This document shows, piece by piece, positions 8,622 through 16,747 of a stretch of 64,000 nucleotides of DNA (position 1 is its first letter; every line of letters starts with the position of its first letter). The notes beneath the pieces were generated by a model that saw nothing but the letters and a program-made list of their open reading frames with translations, did not search any database and had not been told where the DNA came from. The stretch spans positions 701,203 to 765,202 of the forward strand of contig NZ_FUZT01000001.1 in assembly GCF_900167445.1 (NCBI RefSeq), in the 5' to 3' direction. The DNA is from Maledivibacter halophilus (lineage in GTDB: Bacteria; Bacillota; Clostridia; Peptostreptococcales; Caminicellaceae). The position numbers and the translations under genes are program-made.

Positions 8622-10205
8622 TTGAAGCTACAATATAAAATTACTCTTTTTATGACTATTATATTAATTGTTTTAATTGGTGGTATTGGATTTTTAACTT
8701 ATCAACAGGTTCAGGATACTGTTGAAACTCAAATGGGCAATAATGCCATGGATTTAGCAGTTACAGTGGCGTCTATTGACATAATTCAGGAAACCTTAGG
8801 AACTACAAAGGATTATAGGGTAATTCAGGATACTGTTGAAGACCTTAGAGAGAAGACTAGATTTCAGTATATAATAGTTATGGATATGGAAGGAATAAAG
8901 TATTCTTATCCCTATGAAAACGGTTTAGGGAAAAAATATAGAAGTGGTGGTGAAAAAAGGGTATTAGAGAAGGGGCAGTCATATGTATCGGCAGATAGAA
9001 ATGTTTTAATTTCTGCTATTAGAGCCTTTGTTCCTATTTACTATAATGACCGGCAGGTAGGGGCTGTTTTGGTTGGACTTTTAACCGATACAGTATATAA
9101 AGAAATTAGTGCTTATCTTTTTAATTTTAGGGTAACTGTGATCTCAGGACTAATTATTGGAATAATAGGAGCCTGGGCCTTATCACATACCATTAAAAAA
9201 ACCATTTTTGGATTAGAACCTAGGGAAATAGCTTTACTTTTAGGTGAGCGTGATCTGGTATTACATAGTTTAAGAAATGGAATTTTATCTATAAACCAGG
9301 AAGGGAAAATAACTTTTTTTAACAAGGCGGCACGAGAGGTATTTGGTTTTGAGGATAAAGATAAAGGTAGAAATATATCGGAGTTTAATTTTACTTATAC
9401 AAATCAAATTATGAATGTTTTAAAAACAGGTAAAGCTATATATAATCAAGAGATGAAGATATGTCCTGACAAGACTTTATTATGTAGCCATAAATTGCTT
9501 AAAAATCATAAGGCTGAGGTTATTGGAGTAGTATCAAGTTTTCAGGATTTAACTGAAGTTAAACAAATGGCAGAGGAATTAACGGGAATAAAAAAAATGA
9601 CCAATGCTCTAAGGGCCCAAAATCATGAGTTTATGAATAAGTTACATACAATTTCAGGTTTAATGCAATTGGGAGAATATGATAAGGCTGTAGATTATAT
9701 TTCCTATATATCTCAGCAAAGAAATGAAATTTTGGGAGTATTAAGTAAAAAAATAAAAAGTGATCATATATCGGGTTTGCTTTTAGCCAAATATAATAAA
9801 GCCATGGAATCTAGAATAGATCTTGAAATTGATCCTAGTTCAAGTTTAGAAGAAATTCCTAAGAGCATAACCGAAGATGAAATTTGTTCAATCATTGGTA
9901 ATTTAATAGAAAATGCCATAGATGAATTGATAAAGAACGAAGATGGAAAAATAGTAGTAAGATTAAATTCTGATAATGAGGGTTTAAATATATGGGTTAA
10001 AGACAATGGACCTGGAATAAGTAGAGAAATAAGAGAGAGGATTTTTGATAGAGGCACAACAACAAAGCCGGGGAATAGAGGTCTTGGACTTAGTATAGTA
10101 AAGGAAATTGTTGATTGTGCTGGAGGAAGAATTAAGCTTATACAGGATAATGGAACTATTTGGGATATATTTATACCAAAGGAGGGGGAAAAATCATATG
10201 ATTAA
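8622..10205 (+). CDS. Sensor histidine kinase, CitA/DcuS type
   Basis: About 528 residues: an N-terminal membrane helix, an extracellular sensor domain of the PAS-like sCACHE/CitA type (residues about 35-165), a second membrane helix near 175-195, a cytoplasmic PAS domain (about 210-325), a CitA-type phosphoacceptor segment (RAQNHEFMNKLHTISG; His near residue 340) and an ATPase domain with NLIENAIDELI, DNGPGI and GNRGLGL. TTG 8622 lies 8 nt after AGAGGTG; TTG 8616 is the alternative. Family members sense di- and tricarboxylates or similar small acids outside the cell. It overlaps its response regulator by 8 nt and follows the FMN-lipoprotein gene by 14 nt, so it may control this operon. The ligand is unknown. 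Confidence 0.87.
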   Translation: MKLQYKITLFMTIILIVLIGGIGFLTYQQVQDTVETQMGNNAMDLAVTVASIDIIQETLGTTKDYRVIQDTVEDLREKTRFQYIIVMDMEGIKYSYPYENGLGKKYRSGGEKRVLEKGQSYVSADRNVLISAIRAFVPIYYNDRQVGAVLVGLLTDTVYKEISAYLFNFRVTVISGLIIGIIGAWALSHTIKKTIFGLEPREIALLLGERDLVLHSLRNGILSINQEGKITFFNKAAREVFGFEDKDKGRNISEFNFTYTNQIMNVLKTGKAIYNQEMKICPDKTLLCSHKLLKNHKAEVIGVVSSFQDLTEVKQMAEELTGIKKMTNALRAQNHEFMNKLHTISGLMQLGEYDKAVDYISYISQQRNEILGVLSKKIKSDHISGLLLAKYNKAMESRIDLEIDPSSSLEEIPKSITEDEICSIIGNLIENAIDELIKNEDGKIVVRLNSDNEGLNIWVKDNGPGISREIRERIFDRGTTTKPGNRGLGLSIVKEIVDCAGGRIKLIQDNGTIWDIFIPKEGEKSYD

Positions 10206-10890
10206 AGTACTTATAGTAGAAGATGATCCAATGGTTAGAGAAATAAATGAAAGATTTTTAAATAAAATAGATGGCTATAAATTATATGATAGTGTTAGTT
10301 CCATAGAAAAGGCAAAAAAATCTATTTTAAAAGAAAAACCGGATTTGATATTATTAGATATCTTTTTCCCACAGGGGAAAGGATTAGAGCTTTTAAAATG
10401 GATACGCAGTGAAAATGTTAAGTGTGATATTATATTAATTACTGCCGATAAAAGCATGGACACTGTTGAAGAAGCATTTCGATATGGGGCAGTAGATTAC
10501 CTGGTTAAACCTTTTAAATTCAATAGGTTTAGAGAAGCCATGCTTCAATATAAAGATAGAAAGAATAGATTTGAAAATGTTGAGAGTGTAAATCAAGAAA
10601 TTATAGATAAATATACATTAAGTGAAAGAAATGATAACAATAAGGACAAAGACGATATAAGTGATACAAAGGGCTTTAGTCAACATACCTATGAGAAAAT
10701 TTTACAGGGTATAAAAGATATGAAAGGGCAGACCTTTACTGCTCAGCAGATTGCAAAACAGGTAGGTGTATCTAGAATTACTGCAAGAAGATATTTGGAT
10801 CTCTTGGAAAAAGAAGAGAAGCTTGTTATTGAATTGGAATACGGAAAAGTTGGCAGACCTAAAAATAAATATAGACTTAAAGAAGACTAA
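10198..10890 (+). CDS. Response regulator, CitB/DcuR type
   Basis: A 230-residue regulator. The receiver domain starts MIKVLIVEDDPMVREIN, with the phospho-accepting Asp in LILLDIFFPQGKG and the conserved Lys in YLVKPFKF. The C-terminal winged helix-turn-helix (FTAQQIAKQVGVSRITARRY) is the DcuR/CitB type. ATG 10198 has AGGAGGGGG at 10180-10188; the longer frame from 10108 runs inside the kinase gene and is not used. It overlaps the kinase stop, so the two are coupled. The likely targets are the operon it belongs to and transport genes elsewhere. Confidence 0.88.
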   Translation: MIKVLIVEDDPMVREINERFLNKIDGYKLYDSVSSIEKAKKSILKEKPDLILLDIFFPQGKGLELLKWIRSENVKCDIILITADKSMDTVEEAFRYGAVDYLVKPFKFNRFREAMLQYKDRKNRFENVESVNQEIIDKYTLSERNDNNKDKDDISDTKGFSQHTYEKILQGIKDMKGQTFTAQQIAKQVGVSRITARRYLDLLEKEEKLVIELEYGKVGRPKNKYRLKED

Positions 10891-10970
10891 GGAAATTCAA
10901 TAATACATGTAAAGAATTTTAAAATACAAAATGTAGCAGAGAGAGTCAGGTGAGTTATGCAAGTTTCTCG
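10891..10970. repeat. Palindromic intergenic repeat, family 1, copy A
   Basis: Starts with GGAAATTCAATAATACATG and ends GTTATGCAAGTTTCTC; the two ends are imperfect inverted repeats. Bases 10892-10957 match 23091-23155 closely. Other copies lie at 23084, 30047, 46354 and 50624. Confidence 0.7.
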
Positions 10971-10995
10971 AATAATTAAATATTTTTTTAAGTAG

Positions 10996-11024
10996 TAAGG
11001 GAATGTCTTATGGATGTTCCCTTA
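10996..11024 (+). terminator. Hairpin ending the CitA/CitB operon
   Basis: TAAGGGAA (10996-11003) pairs with TTCCCTTA (11017-11024), extended by G-T pairs, and is followed by TTTG. It lies in the gap before the next kinase gene. Confidence 0.55.
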
Positions 11025-11141
11025 TTTGCATATATAAATAGAACTTTGACGAAAAATAAACACAATTAAACAAATTTGAAATATTATGATAGAATTTATA
11101 TGTACAATTGGACTTTAATAAATATTAGAGAAGGAGTATTT

Positions 11142-13193
11142 ATGAAAAAAACAATTCTGGTAGTAATAATTTTATTTGCTGGACTATTATTAAATATAGA
11201 TAATTATATCAACGACCCTGGAAGAGAAAATAGTATAAAATATGTAGAAGAATATAGGTCTCCAAATGTATATCCTGATTTTATATCAGAAAAAAAGGTT
11301 GAAAAAACTATTAAAATTGGAGTTGATAATCATTTGCCACCCTATTCTTATGTTAATGACAATGGGATTGTAAAGGGCTTTTATATAGATATAATGAGAG
11401 CTATTTCCATAGAAATAGGAGTAGATGTTGAAGTTTATCCTATGCCATGGTATGAGGTTGAAGAATATCTAGAAAATGGCAAAATTGATGGTGCACTTGC
11501 AATGAGTATTGAGAATGAAAACACTTCAATTATCTTATCGGATTATTTATTAAAAAGTTCCAAAGCCATTTTTGTTCGAAAAAACAATAGATATATAGTT
11601 AATCTTGAGGATTTAAGAAATGTAAAAATTGCTGTTCATAAAGGTAATATTTCTCCCTATTTGTCGGAATATCTAGATGCAGATAATATAACTTTTATTG
11701 AAAATCAGCAGCAGGGAATTCAGATGCTAATGAATGGAAAAGTCGATGCCTTTATAGGAGATAAGCTTTCGGGGTTTTATACTATACAAAAGTGGAAGCA
11801 GGAGAATTTTATTAAAGTAGTTGGTGACCCAATAAATGAAGAAAGCTATGGAATTGCATTATTAAAAGAGGATGAAGAATTAAGAGATTTATTTAATATA
11901 GGGTATCGAATTGTTAAAGATAACGGAACATATGATAAGATATACAAAAAATGGTTTGGTGAAACCTTTAATAATTCCTATGTAATTATAATAAAAAGAA
12001 TATTATATGTTTTAGGTATTTTATTAATTTTAGTTGTTATAATTATTCTATTTGTCCTTAGATGGAATACATCACTAAAAAAAGAAGTTCAAAAAAGAAC
12101 TAAGCAGCTAAGTATAGCAAATAAACAACTCTTATATCAAAAAGAACAATTGGAGAGTAATGATAGATTTAAGGAAGAAATATTGAATAGTTTATTATCT
12201 GGTATAGTTACTTTAAATAGAAATAAAATAATTACTTTTATTAATTTGAAAGGAATTGATATACTAAAATTATTAGGAAAGGACATAATAGGTAAATCCT
12301 TTGATGAAACAATTTTTATAGAATTTTTTAAAGCTTTAAAGCTTACAAAGGTTTTAAATGAAGGGAAATTTTATAGGGGCCAAGAAATAGAGATAAAGCA
12401 GAATAAAGGTATTAAAACCTTCAACTGCAATCTTTATCCTCTTAAGGATAAAAATGAAAATATAAATGGTGCAATATTAAATTTTAGAGATATAAGTCAA
12501 GAAAAGAAAATAAAAGCAGAATTGTCTAGAAAAGATAAAATGAGGGCATTAGGTTTAATGGTAGCTGGACTTGCCCATGAAATAAGGAATCCATTGACGT
12601 CTATTAAGACCTTTGTAGATTTAATTCCCCAAAAAATTGACAATCCTACATTTAAAAATAAGTTCATGGAAATTGTGCCTAATGAAATAAATAGATTAAA
12701 TAATTTAATAACAGACTTATTGGAATATTCAAAACCAAGGGGATATAATCCAGAGGAAATATATATAAAGGAAATGTTTAACAGTATATTAATATTATTT
12801 TCTAAAAACTTTAAAGATAAATGTGTAAGTACTACTATAAAAATAGATGATGATCATAAAGTCTTTGCTGATAAGCCTCAAATAAAACAGGTTTTTATTA
12901 ATTTAATATTAAATAGTATTGATTCTATTTCAAATGGTGGAATTATAAAAATCTATTCAAAGAAAATTAATGATAATACCCATATAATAATTGAGGATAA
13001 TGGGAAGGGGATAGCAAAAAAGGATTTAGATAAAATAATGGATCCATTTTTCACTACTAAAAATAGTGGTACAGGATTAGGACTATTTATATGCTATCAA
13101 ATTGTTCAAGAAAATAATGGTGATATTAACATAGAAAGTAAGATAGATCAAGGAACAAAAGTTAGGATAATATTGCCAAATAGAAGGATTTGA
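11142..13193 (+). CDS. Hybrid-sensor histidine kinase with periplasmic solute-binding domain, NtrB-like
   Basis: About 683 residues. After a signal anchor comes an extracellular SBP_bac_3 amino-acid-type binding domain (residues about 50-275, with GVDNHLPPYSY and the AVHKGNISPYL region). A membrane helix follows near 290-310, then a coiled coil, a PAS domain (about 350-465), a HisKA box AGLAHEIRNPLTSIKTF and an ATPase domain with NLILNSIDSIS, DNGKGIAKKD and GTGLGLF. ATG 11142 has a GAAGGAG ribosome site; the frame from 11076 is too long. The partner NtrC-type regulator starts 12 nt after its stop. The binding domain suggests direct sensing of an amino acid or opine-like solute, perhaps the one carried by the TRAP system downstream. 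Confidence 0.87.
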   Translation: MKKTILVVIILFAGLLLNIDNYINDPGRENSIKYVEEYRSPNVYPDFISEKKVEKTIKIGVDNHLPPYSYVNDNGIVKGFYIDIMRAISIEIGVDVEVYPMPWYEVEEYLENGKIDGALAMSIENENTSIILSDYLLKSSKAIFVRKNNRYIVNLEDLRNVKIAVHKGNISPYLSEYLDADNITFIENQQQGIQMLMNGKVDAFIGDKLSGFYTIQKWKQENFIKVVGDPINEESYGIALLKEDEELRDLFNIGYRIVKDNGTYDKIYKKWFGETFNNSYVIIIKRILYVLGILLILVVIIILFVLRWNTSLKKEVQKRTKQLSIANKQLLYQKEQLESNDRFKEEILNSLLSGIVTLNRNKIITFINLKGIDILKLLGKDIIGKSFDETIFIEFFKALKLTKVLNEGKFYRGQEIEIKQNKGIKTFNCNLYPLKDKNENINGAILNFRDISQEKKIKAELSRKDKMRALGLMVAGLAHEIRNPLTSIKTFVDLIPQKIDNPTFKNKFMEIVPNEINRLNNLITDLLEYSKPRGYNPEEIYIKEMFNSILILFSKNFKDKCVSTTIKIDDDHKVFADKPQIKQVFINLILNSIDSISNGGIIKIYSKKINDNTHIIIEDNGKGIAKKDLDKIMDPFFTTKNSGTGLGLFICYQIVQENNGDINIESKIDQGTKVRIILPNRRI

Positions 13194-13204
13194 GGTGCTT
13201 AATA

Positions 13205-14560
13205 ATGAAAAAAATATTAATTATTGATGATGAAAAAAATATTGCCACTTCCTTAGAATTTGCATTAGAGGATAATTATGAGGTTTTTAGTTGCCAAGAT
13301 CCATTTAAAGGCTTTGAAATAATTGAAAATGAAGAAATAGATTTGATTTTGTTAGATTTAAAAATAGGAGAATATGATGGGATTTCAACCCTTAAGAAAA
13401 TAAAAAGAAAGAATAAAAATATAGCTGTTATTATTATGACAGCTTATGGAAGCATCAAGTCTTCCGTAGATGCAATGAAAGCCGGAGCTTATTATTATGT
13501 CACAAAGCCAATTGATATTGAGGAATTGAAGCTTTTGATTTCAAATGCTATAGACTATAAAAACTTAAATAATGAGGTTAAAAGATTAAATGAGAAATTG
13601 AATGATAAATTTGGAATAAAGGGTATTATAGGTAGATCTAAAAAAATGAGGGAAGTTTTTGAATTTATTGATAAAGTGAAGGATATAGATACCAATATTT
13701 TGATAACTGGAGAAAGCGGAACAGGAAAGGACCTTGTGGCAAAGGCAATTCACTATCAAGGGAAAAGAAGGGAGAATCATTTTGAGGCAATAAATTGTGC
13801 TGCTATTCCTTCACAATTATTAGAAAGTGAACTTTTTGGATATGAAAAAGGTGCATTTTCTGGAGCTGTTAAAAGTAAAAAAGGAAAATTTTCTATAGCT
13901 AATAATGGAACAATTTTTCTTGATGAAATTGGTGAAATGGATGTTATGATGCAGTCAAAATTATTAAGAGTACTTCAAGAAAAAGAAATTACTTCATTAG
14001 GCTCAAATGAAAAACAAAAAATTGATATTAGAGTTATTGCTGCAACTAATATAGACATGGAAAAAGCTATTGAGGAAGGAAGATTTAGAGAGGATTTGTA
14101 TTATAGGCTAAATGTAATAACGATAAAGTTACCTTCTTTAAGGGAAAGAAAAGAGGATATTCCTCTTTTGGTTGAGCATTTTATAAGAAAATATAACAAT
14201 ATTTTAAATAAAAATGTAATGGGAATTGAAGCTAAAGCATTAAGTTTTCTTGAAAACTATAATTATAAAGGAAATGTACGAGAACTTGAAAATATAATTG
14301 AAAGAGCAATAGCACTTACAAATTCAAATAAAATTATTTGTGATGATTTACCGCAAAATGTGTTATCTAATACAAATAAATATAATAATGATGATATGCT
14401 TCATATTCCTATTGGAGAAAATTTAAAGACAATTGAAAAAAGAGTTATTTTGAAAACTTTGGAAAAAAACAAGGGAAATAAGCATATAACATCTAGTATT
14501 TTAGGAATTACACAAAGAACTTTAAGAAATAAACTGAAAGAATATAATGAAGCAAAGTGA
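13205..14560 (+). CDS. NtrC-family sigma-54 response regulator
   Basis: About 451 residues: receiver domain (phospho-Asp in LILLDLKIGEYDG, Lys in YYVTKPID), AAA+ domain with Walker A GESGTGKD, sigma-54 contact loop GAFSGA (a conservative change from GAFTGA), Walker B IFLDEIGEM and arginine-finger region, then a Fis-type HTH (HITSSILGITQRTLRNKL). ATG 13205 follows GAGGTG at 13192-13197. It forms a pair with the kinase upstream. Downstream lie three repeats of GAAAAAATTTC and a -24/-12 promoter, the expected target architecture, before the TRAP genes. Confidence 0.9.
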   Translation: MKKILIIDDEKNIATSLEFALEDNYEVFSCQDPFKGFEIIENEEIDLILLDLKIGEYDGISTLKKIKRKNKNIAVIIMTAYGSIKSSVDAMKAGAYYYVTKPIDIEELKLLISNAIDYKNLNNEVKRLNEKLNDKFGIKGIIGRSKKMREVFEFIDKVKDIDTNILITGESGTGKDLVAKAIHYQGKRRENHFEAINCAAIPSQLLESELFGYEKGAFSGAVKSKKGKFSIANNGTIFLDEIGEMDVMMQSKLLRVLQEKEITSLGSNEKQKIDIRVIAATNIDMEKAIEEGRFREDLYYRLNVITIKLPSLRERKEDIPLLVEHFIRKYNNILNKNVMGIEAKALSFLENYNYKGNVRELENIIERAIALTNSNKIICDDLPQNVLSNTNKYNNDDMLHIPIGENLKTIEKRVILKTLEKNKGNKHITSSILGITQRTLRNKLKEYNEAK

Positions 14561-14589
14561 AAGGTAGATTTATATATTACAGAAATAAA

Positions 14590-14650
14590 GAAAAAATTTC
14601 CGAGTATAGGGGAAAAAATTTCATAATTTTATGTATTGGGAAAAAATTTC
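14590..14650 (+). promoter_or_regulatory. Three direct-repeat upstream activator sites
   Basis: The 11-mer GAAAAAATTTC occurs exactly at 14590-14600, 14612-14622 and 14640-14650, and the last two copies are preceded by GG. Their distance to the GG of the promoter at 14807 is about 220, 197 and 169 bp, a normal range for NtrC-type enhancers. The likely binder is the regulator encoded just upstream. This assignment is inference from position. Confidence 0.65.
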
Positions 14651-14687
14651 TTCCTAATTCTTTAAAATCGAAGGAAAATAAAGTAAT

Positions 14688-14725
14688 AAAAGGATTTTTG
14701 TGATCGCAGAAATCCTTTTCCTTTT
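14688..14725 (+). terminator. Terminator of the NtrB/NtrC pair
   Basis: AAAAGGATTT (14688-14697) pairs with AAATCCTTTT (14710-14719) and is followed by CCTTTTTC. It lies between the activator sites and the sigma-54 promoter. Confidence 0.65.
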
Positions 14726-14806
14726 TCAAAAGAAAATTCAGTATTTTCAACCTCTTTAAAAGATTCCAAGAAATTAACAAGAGTATTAGTTAATAAAATT
14801 TAATAA

Positions 14807-14823
14807 TTGGCATATATGTTGCT
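14807..14823 (+). promoter_or_regulatory. Sigma-54 (-24/-12) promoter of the TAXI-TRAP operon
   Basis: TTGGCATATATGTTGCT has GG at 14809-14810, ten bases, then GC at 14821-14822, the sigma-54 spacing rule. Transcription would begin near 14834, giving a leader of about 345 nt before 15181. Confidence 0.82.
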
Positions 14824-14912
14824 TTAATAAAAGATAAAGAAATATAGTTTTTTAAAAGTTGAAAAGTAGTAAAGTTTTTTTTATCTAGAGTTGTAATTAG
14901 TGGAGGTGATTA

Positions 14913-14954
14913 ATGGATAAAATAGTAGCTATATTATGTAGTGAAACAAATTGA
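14913..14954 (+). CDS. Possible 13-residue leader peptide
   Basis: ATG 14913 has an excellent ribosome site (GGAGGTGA, 14902-14909) and encodes MDKIVAILCSETN before a stop. The last codons run into the first palindromic repeat. It may be a true leader peptide of the TRAP operon or the stump of a gene cut by repeat insertion. Translation is not proven. Confidence 0.35.
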   Translation: MDKIVAILCSETN

Positions 14955-15124
14955 AAGATATATAAATTAAATTTTGAGATTGTTTCACTATAGATGTTCC
15001 AGTAAAATAGTTAATTTATACATCTCAAAAATCCTTAGAAACACTGGATATTTTGATACGTATAAATTAAGTTTTACTATGGGAAATCTATATAGATATT
15101 CCAGTAAAATAGTTAATTTATTAA
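14939..15124. repeat. Nested palindromic repeats, family 2, in the TRAP leader
   Basis: Three units are visible. A short palindrome spans 14939-14990 (ends TAGTGAAACAA and TTGTTTCACTA). A 108-nt imperfect palindrome spans 14988-15095 (ends CTATAGATGTTCCAG and TATGGGAAATCTATATAG). A left half repeats at 15088-15124 (ATTCCAGTAAAATAGTTAAT). A related full copy lies at 34778-34882, ahead of panB. All are transcribed between the sigma-54 promoter and the binding-protein gene. Confidence 0.7.
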
Positions 15125-15180
15125 ACTTTAAAGTTGTTTATCTTTATAAGAAAATTTAAAAAATAGAGGAGGGTTTAACT

Positions 15181-16182
15181 TTGAAAAAATTTAGTAAGAT
15201 GTTTTCATTTGCTATAGTAATTTTATTAGTTATTGGCTTATTAGCTGGATGTGGTCAGGGTTCTCCTGCTGATGAAGGAAAAGAAGAAGCTAAAGAGGAG
15301 ATCGTTAGGGTTTCTTTAGCCACTGGGGGAACAGCAGGAACATATTATCCTATTGGTTCTGGTATTACTGCAATTGTTACTAAATATGTAGAGGGCGTAG
15401 AAGCTACTGCGGAATCAACAGGTGCTTCAGTGGCAAACAGTAAAATGTTAAGAAACGGGGAAATTGAATTCATACTTTGTTCTGCAAGTACAGCTTCATC
15501 TGCTTACAACGGGAAAGAAACCTTTGAAGGAAAACCAGTAGATAATATGAGAGGTATTGCATCTTTATATCCGGAAGTATTTCAATTTGTGGTATTGGAG
15601 TCTTCAGGATTAGAAAAAGTTACTGATTTAAAAGGTAAAAAGGTTGCTGTCGGGGCAGCTGGTAGTGGAACTGAAAGAATATCAAAATTATTATTAGAAG
15701 CCCATGGTATAACCTATGATGATATTGAGCCACAGTTTTTAGGATTTGGTGAAGCCGTTACAGCTTTAAAGGATAGATTGATAGATTGTGCAATTGTTGG
15801 TTCAGGACTTCCTACATCTGCTGTTGTAGATGCCTCAGCAAGCTTGGATATTAATTTATTAGAAGTTGACAAGCAATCTATGGAAAAAGCGACTGAAGAA
15901 TATAAATTTCTTAAATTAGAAACCATTTCTGAAGGCACTTATAATGGAGTTAATAAAGATGTATTGACTGTGGCCACTCCTGCCTTATTTATAACTAGTG
16001 AAGATATGGATGAAGAAATTGTTTACAAAATTACAAAGGAATTGTTTGAAAACATTGAAGAACTAGAAAGAGTACATGCTCAAGGTAAAAATATAAAATT
16101 AGAAACTGCTGTAGAAGCAATGTCAGTTCCTTTGCATCCTGGTGCTGAGAAATATTATAAGGAAAAGGGTATTTTAAAATAA
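15181..16182 (+). CDS. TAXI-family TRAP transporter solute-binding lipoprotein
   Basis: A 333-residue exported receptor. Signal peptide and lipobox LLAGC place a lipid-anchored Cys near residue 23. The TAXI core is visible: SLATGGTAGTYYPIGSGI near residue 45 and KGKKVAVGAAGSGTERIS near residue 155. TTG start follows AGAGGAGGG at 15165-15173. It delivers a carboxylate-type solute to the permease at 16737. The TAXI class often handles glutamate, glutamine or other dicarboxylates, but the solute here cannot be read from sequence. A hairpin after the gene may keep its expression above that of the permease. Confidence 0.9.
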   Translation: MKKFSKMFSFAIVILLVIGLLAGCGQGSPADEGKEEAKEEIVRVSLATGGTAGTYYPIGSGITAIVTKYVEGVEATAESTGASVANSKMLRNGEIEFILCSASTASSAYNGKETFEGKPVDNMRGIASLYPEVFQFVVLESSGLEKVTDLKGKKVAVGAAGSGTERISKLLLEAHGITYDDIEPQFLGFGEAVTALKDRLIDCAIVGSGLPTSAVVDASASLDINLLEVDKQSMEKATEEYKFLKLETISEGTYNGVNKDVLTVATPALFITSEDMDEEIVYKITKELFENIEELERVHAQGKNIKLETAVEAMSVPLHPGAEKYYKEKGILK

Positions 16183-16191
16183 TTTAATAGT

Positions 16192-16212
16192 GCACCTCTA
16201 ATTATGAGGTGC
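16192..16212 (+). terminator. Intercistronic hairpin after the binding-protein gene
   Basis: GCACCTC (16192-16198) pairs with GAGGTGC (16206-16212) around a 7-nt loop. There is no T run, so partial attenuation or mRNA 3'-end protection is more likely than full termination. Confidence 0.5.
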
Positions 16213-16240
16213 CTCCTAACATTATCAGGAGATGGTTTAT

Positions 16241-16747
16241 TTGAAGAAAACAAAAATACTAACAGCATTAATATTGATAATATTTGTAGTAATTATACTA
16301 ATTAGACCAGTTAATGTTTTTACTATTAAAAACTATCATGATGATGAAGTTCTTTTAAGAAAAAAGATTCATGCCGGGTATGAATTTGCCACATTAATTA
16401 AGCATTCAGTTCACAAAACCCCGGTATATGAATATTACAAAATAGATAAAAACGGAAAAATGCTTATTACAGGTACTGCTTTAATGGATTTAGGATGGGG
16501 CGTTCCATCAACATTTGATTATGATTTTAAATTTGAAAACAATATGATAGTTATAGAAAATATAAATAAGATAATTGAATTCCTTCCCTTTAGGATTAGT
16601 TATATAGCTAAGCCCCGTCTAATTCTAAATAATAAATTAAAGATTGATTTGACTAAGTATGTGGATAATTATGAAAGAATTGATGTTTCTGTTCAAAAAA
16701 TGCCTTATATAACATATTTGATAAGGGGTGAAGTTAATGTTTTTTAA
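16241..16747 (+). CDS. DUF1850 protein of TAXI-TRAP systems
   Basis: About 168 residues with one N-terminal membrane helix and an outward beta-rich domain (HAGYEFATLIKHSVHKTPVYE is the typical opening block, given here in two parts: HAGYEFATLIKHSVH, then KTPVYE). DUF1850 genes are regularly found between the TAXI receptor and fused permease genes, as here; their function is unknown. TTG 16241 lies 8 nt after AGGAG; ATG 16232 overlaps the ribosome site. The stop overlaps the permease start by 11 nt, so translation is coupled. Confidence 0.8.
   Translation: MKKTKILTALILIIFVVIILIRPVNVFTIKNYHDDEVLLRKKIHAGYEFATLIKHSVHKTPVYEYYKIDKNGKMLITGTALMDLGWGVPSTFDYDFKFENNMIVIENINKIIEFLPFRISYIAKPRLILNNKLKIDLTKYVDNYERIDVSVQKMPYITYLIRGEVNVF

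Noticed and set aside
14974..15159. 61-codon open frame upstream of the TAXI receptor
   Set aside because: It lies wholly within palindromic repeats, has no ribosome site and repeats its own residues because the DNA repeats.
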